Shown: piece by piece, positions 7,613 through 16,193 of the stretch | Layout of the letters: every line of letters starts with the position of its first letter | How positions within the stretch are numbered: the stretch's first letter is position 1 | NCBI GenBank assembly: GCA_039029535.1 | Contig: JBCCFW010000077.1 | Span: 1 to 33,506, forward strand | Source: JBCCFW01 sp039029535 | GTDB lineage: Bacteria; Acidobacteriota; JBCCFW01 | Direction of reading: 5' to 3' | DNA length: 33,506 nucleotides | The notes under the pieces: model-generated | Database searches by the model: none | Told to the model about the DNA's origin: nothing | What the model saw: the letters and a program-made list of their open reading frames with translations, nothing else | Program-made: the position numbers and the translations under genes

Positions 7613-8628
7613 GTGAGATGTCGAAGGAAGTCGAGAACGCCACCGAGAACGACGACGTCGAGAAGGACGTCGATCCGACGCCCGAGGCCGAGGACGCCGA
7701 GGCCGGAACGGAGCCCGCCGAGTCCGAGTCGGAGTCGGAGTCGGGCGACGACGTCGAGACCGACACCGCGGACGAGGGAGAAGGGGAGAGCAGCGAGACC
7801 GACACGGACGCGGCCGACTCCGAGCCGGGAGACGGTGACGACACGACCGGTGAGGACGCCGACGCGGAGGGCGAGCCCGAAGAAGAGATCGACCCCGAGC
7901 AGCTCGCGCTGCGGCTCCAGTCCTCCGTCGAGGCGCTGATCTTCGTCTCGTCGGAGCCGCTCACCCTCAAGCGCCTGGCCAAGCTCTTTCCCGACGAGAC
8001 CACCGAGACGCTCGAGGCCGCCGTGCAGGCCGTCGAGGAGCGTCACGCCGCGCCCGGCGGCGGTCTCCGGCTGGACCGGGTCGCCGGCGGCCTGCGTCTG
8101 GTGACGCGCCCCGAAGTGGAGCCCCACGTCACGCGCTTCGTTCAGCAGGAGAAGGCCGAGCGGCTCTCCCTTCGGACCCTCGAGACCCTCTCGGTCATCG
8201 CCTACAAGCAGCCGGTCACCGCCGCCGAGATCCAGGAGATCCGCGGTGTCGATCCGGGCGGCACGGTCCGCACCCTGCTCGACAAGAACCTCGTGAAGGT
8301 CGCCGGTCGCAAGAAGGTGGTGGGACGCCCCTTCGTCTACGCGACGACCTCGCAGTTCCTCAAGACCTTCGGCCTCAACGACCTCTCCGAGCTCCCGTCC
8401 CTGCGCGAGCTCGAGGAGTTCGCGTCCGAGCTCCCGACCACCGACCCCACCCAGGTCGAGCCCGAGAACGACACCATCGAGGACGCCGGGGCCGAGCTGG
8501 TGGAGGAGCTCGCCGAGGAGGGCGAAGCGGAGAGCGACGCGGCCGGCGAGGAAACCGAGCTCGGCTCGGACATCGACGAGGACGACATCGTCGACGAGAC
8601 CGCCGACGACGAGGCCGATCCCGAATGA
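7609..8628 (+). CDS. scpB: Segregation and condensation protein B with acidic extensions
   Basis: ScpB dimers bind ScpA and stabilise the Smc complex. The conserved core, two winged helices, spans about residues 97-280 (VEALIFVSSEPLT; then LETLSVIAYKQPVTAAEIQEIRG). The protein is 339 residues, against about 180-220 for typical ScpB, because of a ~95-residue N-terminal and a ~60-residue C-terminal extension. Both are almost entirely Glu, Asp, Ser, Thr and Ala and are presumably disordered. The GTG start overlaps the scpA stop (GTGA); an ATG nine bases later would remove only three residues, so the N-terminal extension cannot be explained by a wrong start. It overlaps the next gene by ATGA. Confidence 0.95.
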   Translation: MSEMSKEVENATENDDVEKDVDPTPEAEDAEAGTEPAESESESESGDDVETDTADEGEGESSETDTDAADSEPGDGDDTTGEDADAEGEPEEEIDPEQLALRLQSSVEALIFVSSEPLTLKRLAKLFPDETTETLEAAVQAVEERHAAPGGGLRLDRVAGGLRLVTRPEVEPHVTRFVQQEKAERLSLRTLETLSVIAYKQPVTAAEIQEIRGVDPGGTVRTLLDKNLVKVAGRKKVVGRPFVYATTSQFLKTFGLNDLSELPSLRELEEFASELPTTDPTQVEPENDTIEDAGAELVEELAEEGEAESDAAGEETELGSDIDEDDIVDETADDEADPE

Positions 8629-9428
8629 TCCGGCTTCAGGTTTTCCTGGCCCGAGCCGGAGTGGCCAGCCGCCGCGCTTGCGAGGATCTCATCCGCGAGG
8701 GTGCGGTCACCGTGAACGGCCAGAGAGTGGTCGAGCTCGGGACCAAGGTCGATCCCGAGACCGACCACGTGAAGGTCCGCGGCAAGCGCATCAAGGGCGC
8801 CGCGACGCTCACGCACCTCCTGCTGAACAAGCCGCCGGGGGTGCTCAGCACCGCCAAGGATCCCGAAGGCCGGCCCACCGTGATGGACCTGGTCCGCGTG
8901 CCGGGGAGGGTCTACCCAGTCGGTCGGCTCGACTTCCAGAGCGAGGGCCTGATGCTCGTCACCAACGACGGCGTCCTGGCCCGCTCCCTCCTCGACCCCC
9001 GGCGAGGGGTGCCCCGGGTCTACCACGTGAAGATCCGTGGCCAGCTCGACGAGAAGGGCCTCAAGCGGCTGGGTCAGGGGATCCGGCTCTCGGGCGACCG
9101 CTGCCGACCGCTCGAGGTCTCCGAGATCTCGCGTCGGGACCGCTCGTCCTGGATCCGAGTGGTGGCCAAGGAGGGGAAGAAGCACCTGGTCCGCGACGCC
9201 CTGGCCGCCGTCGGTCACCAGGTCTCGCGGCTGCGTCGGGTGTCCCTCGGCCCCCTCGAGCTGGGGAGCCTCAAGCCGGGCGCCAGCCGGTCACTCACCG
9301 AGGCCGAGCTGAAGGCCGTGAGGGAGCTCACGAAGGGCGAGCCGCCGCCGCCTCCGGGCTGGGCTCGACAGCAGGCGCGACGGGCCCGATTCCAGCGCAA
9401 GGCAGGAGGCCGAAGTCGAGCGGAATGA
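8625..9428 (+). CDS. rluB: 23S rRNA pseudouridine synthase, RluB/RsuA family
   Basis: This family isomerises a specific uridine to pseudouridine in ribosomal RNA. Residues ~2-48 are an S4 RNA-binding domain (LARAGVASRRACEDLIREGAV). The catalytic loop VGRLDFQSEGL carries the nucleophilic Asp103. The C-terminal motif usually written GRNRQVRRM is altered here to GKKHLVRDAL, though the following AVGHQVSRLRRV is standard. A basic, Pro-rich tail of ~30 residues follows the fold. The length (267 residues) fits RluB better than RsuA; the target position is inferred from family only. It is the last gene of the protease-scpA-scpB operon and begins inside scpB (ATGA). rluB after scpB is a common arrangement. 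Confidence 0.9.
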   Translation: MIRLQVFLARAGVASRRACEDLIREGAVTVNGQRVVELGTKVDPETDHVKVRGKRIKGAATLTHLLLNKPPGVLSTAKDPEGRPTVMDLVRVPGRVYPVGRLDFQSEGLMLVTNDGVLARSLLDPRRGVPRVYHVKIRGQLDEKGLKRLGQGIRLSGDRCRPLEVSEISRRDRSSWIRVVAKEGKKHLVRDALAAVGHQVSRLRRVSLGPLELGSLKPGASRSLTEAELKAVRELTKGEPPPPPGWARQQARRARFQRKAGGRSRAE

Positions 9429-9439
9429 GGGTCTTGCCC

Positions 9440-9468
9440 TTGACAGCCCCCAGGGCCAACCGCATGAT
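9440..9468 (+). promoter_or_regulatory. Sigma-70-like promoter for rpsA
   Basis: TTGACA (9440-9445), a 17-base spacer and CATGAT (9463-9468) form the best promoter in the window. Transcription would start near 9475, giving an rpsA leader of about 160 bases. The -35 is a perfect consensus; the -10 matches four of six. Confidence 0.6.
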
Positions 9469-9519
9469 CCCGGCCTGATCGCGCCGGCGCTCATCCCACG
9501 ACTTTCCCCTGCTGAGAAC

Positions 9520-9540
9520 GGGCCCCCGACCGGGGCGCCC
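9520..9540 (+). other. Leader hairpin upstream of rpsA
   Basis: GGGC (9520-9523) plus CCCC (9524-9527) pair with GGGG (9532-9535) and GCCC (9537-9540), with one bulged C and loop GACC. It lies in the long rpsA leader. S1 autoregulates through its leader in Escherichia coli; whether this stem plays such a role here is speculation. Confidence 0.35.
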
Positions 9541-9634
9541 CGTCACCGGCTCCGGATGAGCCGCGGTCCCATGCTCGGTCGGATGTCCCGACCCTCCGCA
9601 ACCGGTTCGTTCACGCAAGAAAGCACGCCATCAG

Positions 9635-11518
9635 ATGGAGACGACGACCAACTCGGATAGCCCGGTCCAGGTGCCCGACGCCGGAGAGGCTCGCGCGGCC
9701 CTGGACGCCCGCCTGGGAACGATCACCGACGACAACCTCGATGACCTCGACTTCGGCGAGATCCTCGACCTGCACGAGCAGGCCCACTCCAAGGTCAAGG
9801 AAGGACAAGTCGTCCTCGGGACCGTCATGGAGGTTCGCGAGAACCATGCCGTGGTCGACATCGGCTACAAGTCCGAGGGCATGGTCAACCTGAACGAGTT
9901 CCCCAAGACCGAGGACGGTCCCGGCGTCGCGGTGGGCGACCAGATCGACGTCCTGCTCGAGCGCTCCGAGGGCAGCGAAGGCTACGTGGTCCTCTCCAAG
10001 GAGAAGGCCGAGAAGATCAAGGTCTGGGAGACGGTCGAGCGCGCCTACAACGAGAGCACGCCGATCACCGGTCGCATCATCGAGCGCATCAAGGGTGGTC
10101 TCGCCGTCGACATCGGCGTCCGCGCCTTCCTGCCCGGCTCCCTCGTCGACGTCCGTCCCGTGCGTGACCTCGAGTCCCTGATCGACCAGCACCTCGAGAT
10201 GCGGGTCATCAAGGTCAACCGCCGGCGCGGCAACATCGTCCTCTCGCGCAAGGCGATCCTCGAGGAGGAGAACGAGAAGAAGAAGGCCACGACGCTCGAG
10301 ATTCTCGAGGAAGGCGTCGTGATGATGGGCGTGGTCAAGAACCTCACCGACTACGGCGCCTTCATCGACCTGGGCGGCATGGACGGCCTGCTCCACATCA
10401 CCGACATGTCCTGGGGCCGCGTCGGCCACCCGTCGGAGATGTTCAAGATCGGCCAAGAGGTCGAGGTCGTCATCCTCAAGTTCGACCGCGAGACCGAGCG
10501 CGTCTCCCTGGGCTACAAGCAGCGTCGTGCCGATCCGTGGGAAGTCTCCGCGGAGATGTACCCCATCGGGAAGAAGGTGCACGGCAAGGTCGTCAGCCTC
10601 ACCAACTACGGTGCCTTCGTCGAGATCGAAGAGGGCATCGAGGGCCTCATCCACGTTTCGGAGATGTCCTGGACCAAGAAGATCAAGCACCCCTCGCAGG
10701 TGCTGTCGATCGGCCAGGAAGTCGAGTGCATGGTGCTCGACCTCGACCGGGAGAACCGGCGCATCTCGCTGGGTCTCCGTCAGGTCGAGCCCAACCCGTG
10801 GGAAGAGCTCTCCATGCGCTACGAGGTCGGCTCGGTGGTCCGCGGTACCGTCCGCAACCTCACCGACTTCGGCGCCTTCATCGAGATCGAGGACGGCATC
10901 GACGGCCTCGTCCACGTCTCCGACCTCTCCTGGACCAAGCGGGTCTCGCATCCGCACGAGGTCCTCAACAAGGGTGAAGAGGTCGAGGCGGTCATCCTCA
11001 ACATCGACCCCGAGAACCAGCGTCTGTCCCTGGGCATCAAGCAGCTCACGACCGACACCTACCAGGACTTCTTCGTCCGCTACCACGTCGGCGACGTCCT
11101 CGCCGGCAAGGTCGTGCGGATGACCGACTTCGGGCTCTTCGTCGAGCTCAAGGACGGCATCGAGGGCCTGGTCCACGTCTCCGAGATCGCCGAGGAGCGG
11201 GTGGAGAAGCCCTCCGATCGCTTCAACGTCGGCGACGAGGTGATGGTGAAGATCGTCAAGCTCAACGCCGAGGAGAAGAAGATCGGACTGTCGATCCGCG
11301 AGGCGATCGCTGCCGATGCGCAGCGTGAGGCCAGCGAGTACGCCAGCCGCACTTCCGGCTCCGCGTCGGCCAGCCTGGGCGACTTCATGAGCGCCGACCT
11401 TCGCCGGATGGCGAGCGCCGATGCTCCTGCCGAGACGGACGCACCCGCCGAGGCCGGTGGCGACGATGCCACCCCGGCCACCGACGCGACCGACACCGAG
11501 TCGGGGGGCGACTCCTAG
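9635..11518 (+). CDS. rpsA: 30S ribosomal protein S1
   Basis: S1 helps mRNA bind and unfold on the 30S subunit. The 627-residue protein contains six consecutive S1 (OB-fold) RNA-binding domains, starting near residues 56, 139, 224, 309, 396 and 483. Domains 3-6 carry the canonical pattern G.V..LT.(Y/F)GAF(I/V)...G.(E/D)GL(I/L)H(I/V)S. The first two are more diverged, as in classical S1, where they bind the ribosome. An acidic N-terminal segment (1-50) and an acidic, Ala/Thr-rich tail (~560-627) extend the family core. No clear Shine-Dalgarno precedes the ATG, which is also typical of rpsA. The next gene is an IHF/HU protein, the same order as rpsA-ihfB in enterobacteria. Confidence 0.95.
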   Translation: METTTNSDSPVQVPDAGEARAALDARLGTITDDNLDDLDFGEILDLHEQAHSKVKEGQVVLGTVMEVRENHAVVDIGYKSEGMVNLNEFPKTEDGPGVAVGDQIDVLLERSEGSEGYVVLSKEKAEKIKVWETVERAYNESTPITGRIIERIKGGLAVDIGVRAFLPGSLVDVRPVRDLESLIDQHLEMRVIKVNRRRGNIVLSRKAILEEENEKKKATTLEILEEGVVMMGVVKNLTDYGAFIDLGGMDGLLHITDMSWGRVGHPSEMFKIGQEVEVVILKFDRETERVSLGYKQRRADPWEVSAEMYPIGKKVHGKVVSLTNYGAFVEIEEGIEGLIHVSEMSWTKKIKHPSQVLSIGQEVECMVLDLDRENRRISLGLRQVEPNPWEELSMRYEVGSVVRGTVRNLTDFGAFIEIEDGIDGLVHVSDLSWTKRVSHPHEVLNKGEEVEAVILNIDPENQRLSLGIKQLTTDTYQDFFVRYHVGDVLAGKVVRMTDFGLFVELKDGIEGLVHVSEIAEERVEKPSDRFNVGDEVMVKIVKLNAEEKKIGLSIREAIAADAQREASEYASRTSGSASASLGDFMSADLRRMASADAPAETDAPAEAGGDDATPATDATDTESGGDS

Positions 11519-11545
11519 TCGCACCCCATTGGAATCGAGGACCGC

Positions 11546-11889
11546 ATGACCAAGGCCGAGCTCGTCAAGGAGGTCGCGAAGGCGGCCGACCTCACGAAGA
11601 AGCACAGCGAGGTCATCGTCAACGCGGTCTTCGATTCCATCATCGACGCTCTCCACGAAGAGGAGAAAGTCGAGCTGCGTGGCTTCGGCTCCTTCCGCAT
11701 CCGACAGCGCCGGTCCCGCCAGGGGCGCAACCCCAAGACCGGCGCCAAGGTGCCCGTGCCCCCGAAGAAGATCCCTTACTTCAAGCCGGGCAAGGAGCTG
11801 AAGCAGTTCATCAACGACGCCCGTGAGCCGCTCCCCGCGACCACGGAGTCCGACACCACTCCGACCGACGACGGCAGCACGAGCGAGTC

Positions 11890-11893
<4 letters not shown>
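11546..11893 (+). CDS. IHF/HU-family DNA-bending protein
   Basis: A 115-residue nucleoid protein that bends DNA as a dimer. Residues 1-92 match the family from the first helix (TKAELVKEVAKAADLT) through GFGSF and the beta-arm motif RNPKTG to VPPKKIPYFKPGKELK. The arm proline and the PKTG context resemble IHF subunits more than HU. A ~25-residue Ser/Thr/Asp-rich tail follows the fold and is not usual for either. It begins 27 bp after rpsA, an arrangement that suggests an ihfB-type gene, but I leave the symbol open because HU and IHF cannot be separated safely by eye. It overlaps miaB by ATGA. Confidence 0.92.
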
Positions 11894-13305
<1,412 letters not shown>

Positions 13306-13417
13306 CTCCCATCGGCACTCAGGACTTGCGTTCTGGGGCCGAAGGGACCATCAATGCGTCAGGCGACTCAACCTGAGCCGTCACGCCCCAGCGGGAAGCG
13401 AGCCGCGGGAGGACGTC

Positions 13418-13897
13418 GTGAGCGAACGAATCACCCTCGAGGTGAAGGGACTGATGGTCGACCCCTTGACCAACATGCCCCTGGTCGTCTTGCGGGCTCC
13501 CGACGATCAGGGCGCTCACGTCTTGCCGCTCTGGGTGGGCGTCTTCGAGGCGAACGCCATCGCGCTCCAGCTCGAAGGAGTCGCGCCGCCCCGCCCGATG
13601 ACCCACGACCTGACCTGCCAGCTCATCGAGAAGCTCGGCGCCAAGGTCGTCGAGGCGGTCATCACCGAGATCCGGGACAGCACCTTCCACGCGAACCTCG
13701 TGCTCGAGCGCGAGGGGGGAGAGCGGCTCGTCATCGACTCTCGACCCTCCGATGCCCTCGCCCTGGCCCTGCGCTCCGGCGCGCCCATCATCGCGTCCGA
13801 GTCGATGATCGAGGCGGCCCAGGCCCTCGAGCCGCCGCTGCCCGACCTCGATGCCGTCGGCGACGAGATCAGCCAGCTCACCGACGCTGAATTTTGA
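13418..13897 (+). CDS. Bifunctional nuclease family protein (BFN, DUF151)
   Basis: This 159-residue cytosolic protein matches the BFN/DUF151 family along residues ~5-130: VKGLMVDPLTNMPLVVLRAP, then LPLWVGVFEANAIALQLEG and RPMTHDL, then RPSDALALALRSGAPI. Members studied in plants have RNase and DNase activity, and the mycobacterial and Thermotoga members are structurally known; the bacterial role is not settled. The GTG start is well supported by GGGAGGA six bases upstream. An acidic C-terminal stretch (~135-159) ends the protein. Its place after miaB is conserved in several groups. A 494-bp non-coding region follows before parA. Confidence 0.88.
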   Translation: MSERITLEVKGLMVDPLTNMPLVVLRAPDDQGAHVLPLWVGVFEANAIALQLEGVAPPRPMTHDLTCQLIEKLGAKVVEAVITEIRDSTFHANLVLEREGGERLVIDSRPSDALALALRSGAPIIASESMIEAAQALEPPLPDLDAVGDEISQLTDAEF

Positions 13898-14391
13898 TCT
13901 GAGGACTGGGGCCGCTGCGGGCTGACCGTTGGTCAGCTCCTCACATGCCCCAGACCCGTCGGCTTCGGGAAGTGAATCCCCGAAGCCTCCACGGCCTTGC
14001 TGGCGTGACTCGTGAGAGCCGCGCTCCATGTCCCCACGCCCCGTCGGTCGCCGCGAGTGAATCGCGGCCGACCTCCAAGACCGTGCTCCTCGGGCCAGGG
14101 GAGGGTCACGCTAGGCGAGTTCCTCCTCACCACACGCCTGAGTCGTGCATCCGTGCGAGAGAAGGCCATGCCAATCGGGCTGCGTCTCGGTGATGCCCGA
14201 GCCTCTTGGTGCCGTTGTCCGACTGGCCCGGTGAAGACGGGGAGTCGCTCCACGAGATCCGGCGTTTGGACCCTGCGAGACGGAGGATTTCTTCTGTCTA
14301 CTCTTGACCGAGAGGACGTCCATCCCTAGCATCGGCACCGGAGTAGACGGAAGAATTTCGGCGTCAACCCGGTCTCCGGGCGAGGACTCCC
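13898..14391 (+). other. Non-coding region before parA with three hairpin structures
   Basis: I see no convincing gene in this 494-bp gap. It opens with a nested structure: outer stem CTGGGGC/GCCCCAG (13906-13912 with 13947-13953) around an inner hairpin GCTGACC-GTT-GGTCAGC (13921-13937), likely the terminator of the upstream gene. Two more hairpins follow: GGCTTCGGG/CCCGAAGCC (13961-13987, perfect 9 bp) and GGTCGCCGCGA/TCGCGGCCGACC (14046-14073, 11 bp with one bulge). Both present AGTGAATC at the loop. The remaining ~230 bp to the parA promoter shows only weak hairpins. No parS-like CACGTG palindrome is present. Confidence 0.6.
14304..14332 (+). promoter_or_regulatory. Sigma-70-like promoter for parAB
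   Basis: TTGACC (14304-14309), a 17-base spacer and TAGCAT (14327-14332) match the consensus in five and four of six positions. Transcription would start near 14339, about 53 bases before the parA start codon. Confidence 0.55.
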
Positions 14392-15144
14392 TTGGTCATC
14401 ACGGTCATGAATCAGAAGGGCGGCGTGGGCAAGACCACGACGTCCATCAACCTCGCCGCCTCGATCGCGATGAAGGGCTTCAACACCCTCCTGATCGATC
14501 TCGACCCGCAGGCGAACTCGACGCTGTCCTTCCTCGAGAGGGAAGACGTCCCCGGCTCGCTCTACGACGTCCTCGTCGAAGACGGTGACATCAAGGACGT
14601 CCTGGTCGAGAGCAAGGTGCGCAAGCTCACCGTCGTGCCGGCCAACATCGCCCTGGCCAAGACCGAGTCGAAGCTGCTCGGCGAGCTCGACGCACCGTTC
14701 CGGCTGAAGGACACGCTCGCCGCCATCCGACGCGACTTCGACTACGTCATCATCGACACGCCGCCGACGCTCGGCCTGCTCACCGTCAACGCGCTGGTCG
14801 CCTCGACCCACGTCCTCATCCCGATCCAGTCCTCCTACTTCGCCTTGGAGGGCACCGACGATCTCCTCGACACCATCGAGAAAGTCCGAGCACGTCCCAA
14901 CCCCGACCTCCAGGTCCTGGGCGTGGTGGTCACCCTCCACGACAAGCGAACCGTGCTCGGCAAGGACGTCCTCGATCGGATCAACGAGGCTTTCGGAACC
15001 AAGGTCTTCGACACCGTCATCAGCAAGTCGGTCCGGCTCGAAGAGAGCCCAGCTCATCGCGAGTCGATCTTCGCCCATGCCCCCAACTCGACCGGCGCGG
15101 CCGAGTACTACCGGCTGTCCGAGGAGGTCCTGTCCCGTGTCTAG
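14392..15144 (+). CDS. parA: Chromosome-partitioning ATPase ParA/Soj
   Basis: ParA is a deviant-Walker ATPase that forms nucleotide-dependent gradients on the nucleoid and moves ParB-bound origins. The deviant Walker A box KGGVGKTT is at residues 9-16. Walker A' (LIDLDPQANS) and Walker B (VIIDTPPTLG) follow. The length, 250 residues, is typical of short chromosomal ParA without an N-terminal DNA-binding domain. The best start is TTG at 14392: it supplies the first beta strand (VITVMNQ) and has GAGGA five bases upstream. The ATG at 14407 would cut into that strand. A promoter lies just upstream. parB begins eight bases before the parA stop. Confidence 0.94.
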   Translation: MVITVMNQKGGVGKTTTSINLAASIAMKGFNTLLIDLDPQANSTLSFLEREDVPGSLYDVLVEDGDIKDVLVESKVRKLTVVPANIALAKTESKLLGELDAPFRLKDTLAAIRRDFDYVIIDTPPTLGLLTVNALVASTHVLIPIQSSYFALEGTDDLLDTIEKVRARPNPDLQVLGVVVTLHDKRTVLGKDVLDRINEAFGTKVFDTVISKSVRLEESPAHRESIFAHAPNSTGAAEYYRLSEEVLSRV

Positions 15145-15976
15145 TCGTCGAGCCGGCCTTCCCGCCCGTCGTCAAATGCGGCACGACCACCACTACGTCG
15201 ACGCGATCGCCAACCGCTTCGACGAGCCCGTCGGCGTGCATCTCCCGGTGACCTCCATCGAGCCGAACCCCTTCCAGCCCCGAGTGCGAATGGAAGGACT
15301 CAAGGAGCTCACTGCCTCCATCCGCGCCAAGGGCGTGCTCGAGCCGCTCATCGTTCGGCGGACCGAGAGCGGGGGACACCAGCTCGTCGCGGGCGAGCGT
15401 CGTCTCCGCGCGGCCCAGGCCGCCGAGCTGAAGACCGTCCCGTGCATCGAGATCGACGTCGATGACGCCGAGGCCCTCGAGATCGCGCTGGTCGAGAACC
15501 TCCAACGTCGCGACCTCGATCCGTTCGAGGAGGGCGACGGCATCGCCCAGCTCAAGAGCCGCTTCTCCAAGACCAACCCCGACCTCGCCAAGGAGCTCGG
15601 CAAGTCGAAGACCGTGGTGTCGGAGTCCCTCGCGATCGCGAAGATCCCCGACGCCGTGCGCGAGCTCTGCCACGAGCACTCGGTGCTCTCGCGCAACGCC
15701 CTCCTCCAGGTGGCCCGCGCCGGCAGCCGGCAAAAGATGGAGGAGACCGTCCTGAAGATCGCGGCCGAGGGCACGCATCGGGACGAGCTGGTGAAGGATC
15801 GCCAGAAAGACGAGGGCGCCCTCCGGGGCCGGCCCAAGAACTACCGCTTCAAGTGGCAGCCCGAGGCCAAGAGCTTCGCCGTGCAGATCCAGTTCAAGAA
15901 GAGCAAGGTGAGCAAGAAGGAAGTGCTCATCGCCGTCCGGCAGCTCCTGGATCAGCTCGAGGACGACGGGCAGTAG
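15137..15976 (+). CDS. parB: ParB/Spo0J-family partition protein
   Basis: ParB is a CTP-dependent DNA clamp that loads at parS and spreads, acting with ParA and recruiting Smc. Residues ~38-130 are the ParB N-terminal domain, with GERRLRA (86-92) and ENLQRRDLDPFEE (~118-130) forming the CTP pocket. A helix-turn-helix follows (DLAKELGKSKTVVSESLAI). The C-terminal ~60 residues are basic and unlike the usual short dimerisation helix; they end in a predicted helix (KKEVLIAVRQLLDQLED). I chose GTG 15137 because GAGGAGG stands nine bases upstream; the ATG at 15176 is an alternative. The product is 279 residues. No parS motif is visible in the window. Confidence 0.92.
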   Translation: MSSRRAGLPARRQMRHDHHYVDAIANRFDEPVGVHLPVTSIEPNPFQPRVRMEGLKELTASIRAKGVLEPLIVRRTESGGHQLVAGERRLRAAQAAELKTVPCIEIDVDDAEALEIALVENLQRRDLDPFEEGDGIAQLKSRFSKTNPDLAKELGKSKTVVSESLAIAKIPDAVRELCHEHSVLSRNALLQVARAGSRQKMEETVLKIAAEGTHRDELVKDRQKDEGALRGRPKNYRFKWQPEAKSFAVQIQFKKSKVSKKEVLIAVRQLLDQLEDDGQ

Positions 15977-16079
15977 CCCACCATCAGGGCCGAGCGAAGC
16001 AGGGGGAGCCGGACCGCCAGCGCGCCACGCTGACCATCGAGACTGGACGAGCCGGCGGCCCACGCACCATCATTCCTCG

Positions 16080-16101
16080 AGCCCGTCCCCGCTCACGGGC
16101 T
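16080..16101 (+). terminator. Hairpin after parB
   Basis: AGCCCGT (16080-16086), an eight-base loop and ACGGGCT (16095-16101) form a 7-bp stem about 100 bp after the parB stop. A second small hairpin, TCGCGA-TCCG-TCGCGA, lies at 16133-16148. No T-run. The rest of this 217-bp gap is featureless to me. Confidence 0.3.
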
Positions 16102-16193
16102 GAGTGCCTCGCCCCGCCGTCCCTCTCCGGTCTCGCGATCCGTCGCGACCCGAGACACCGGCTCAGGCCGAGCGCGCTCATGGAGGATTCCCC

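Noticed and set aside
8764..9036. CACGTG hexamers (for example 8766 and 9025) as parS sites
   Set aside because: They lie inside the pseudouridine synthase gene, encode expected residues (HVK), and lack the flanking symmetry of parS.
9611..11656. A 681-codon open frame antisense to rpsA
   Set aside because: It mirrors rpsA codon by codon; high GC suppresses stops in antisense frames. Its repeated Leu/Asp/Val-rich pattern is just the complement of the S1 repeats.
13945..14329. Open frames of 82-106 codons in the gap before parA
   Set aside because: No ribosome-binding site, no conserved-looking sequence, and they run through three hairpins.
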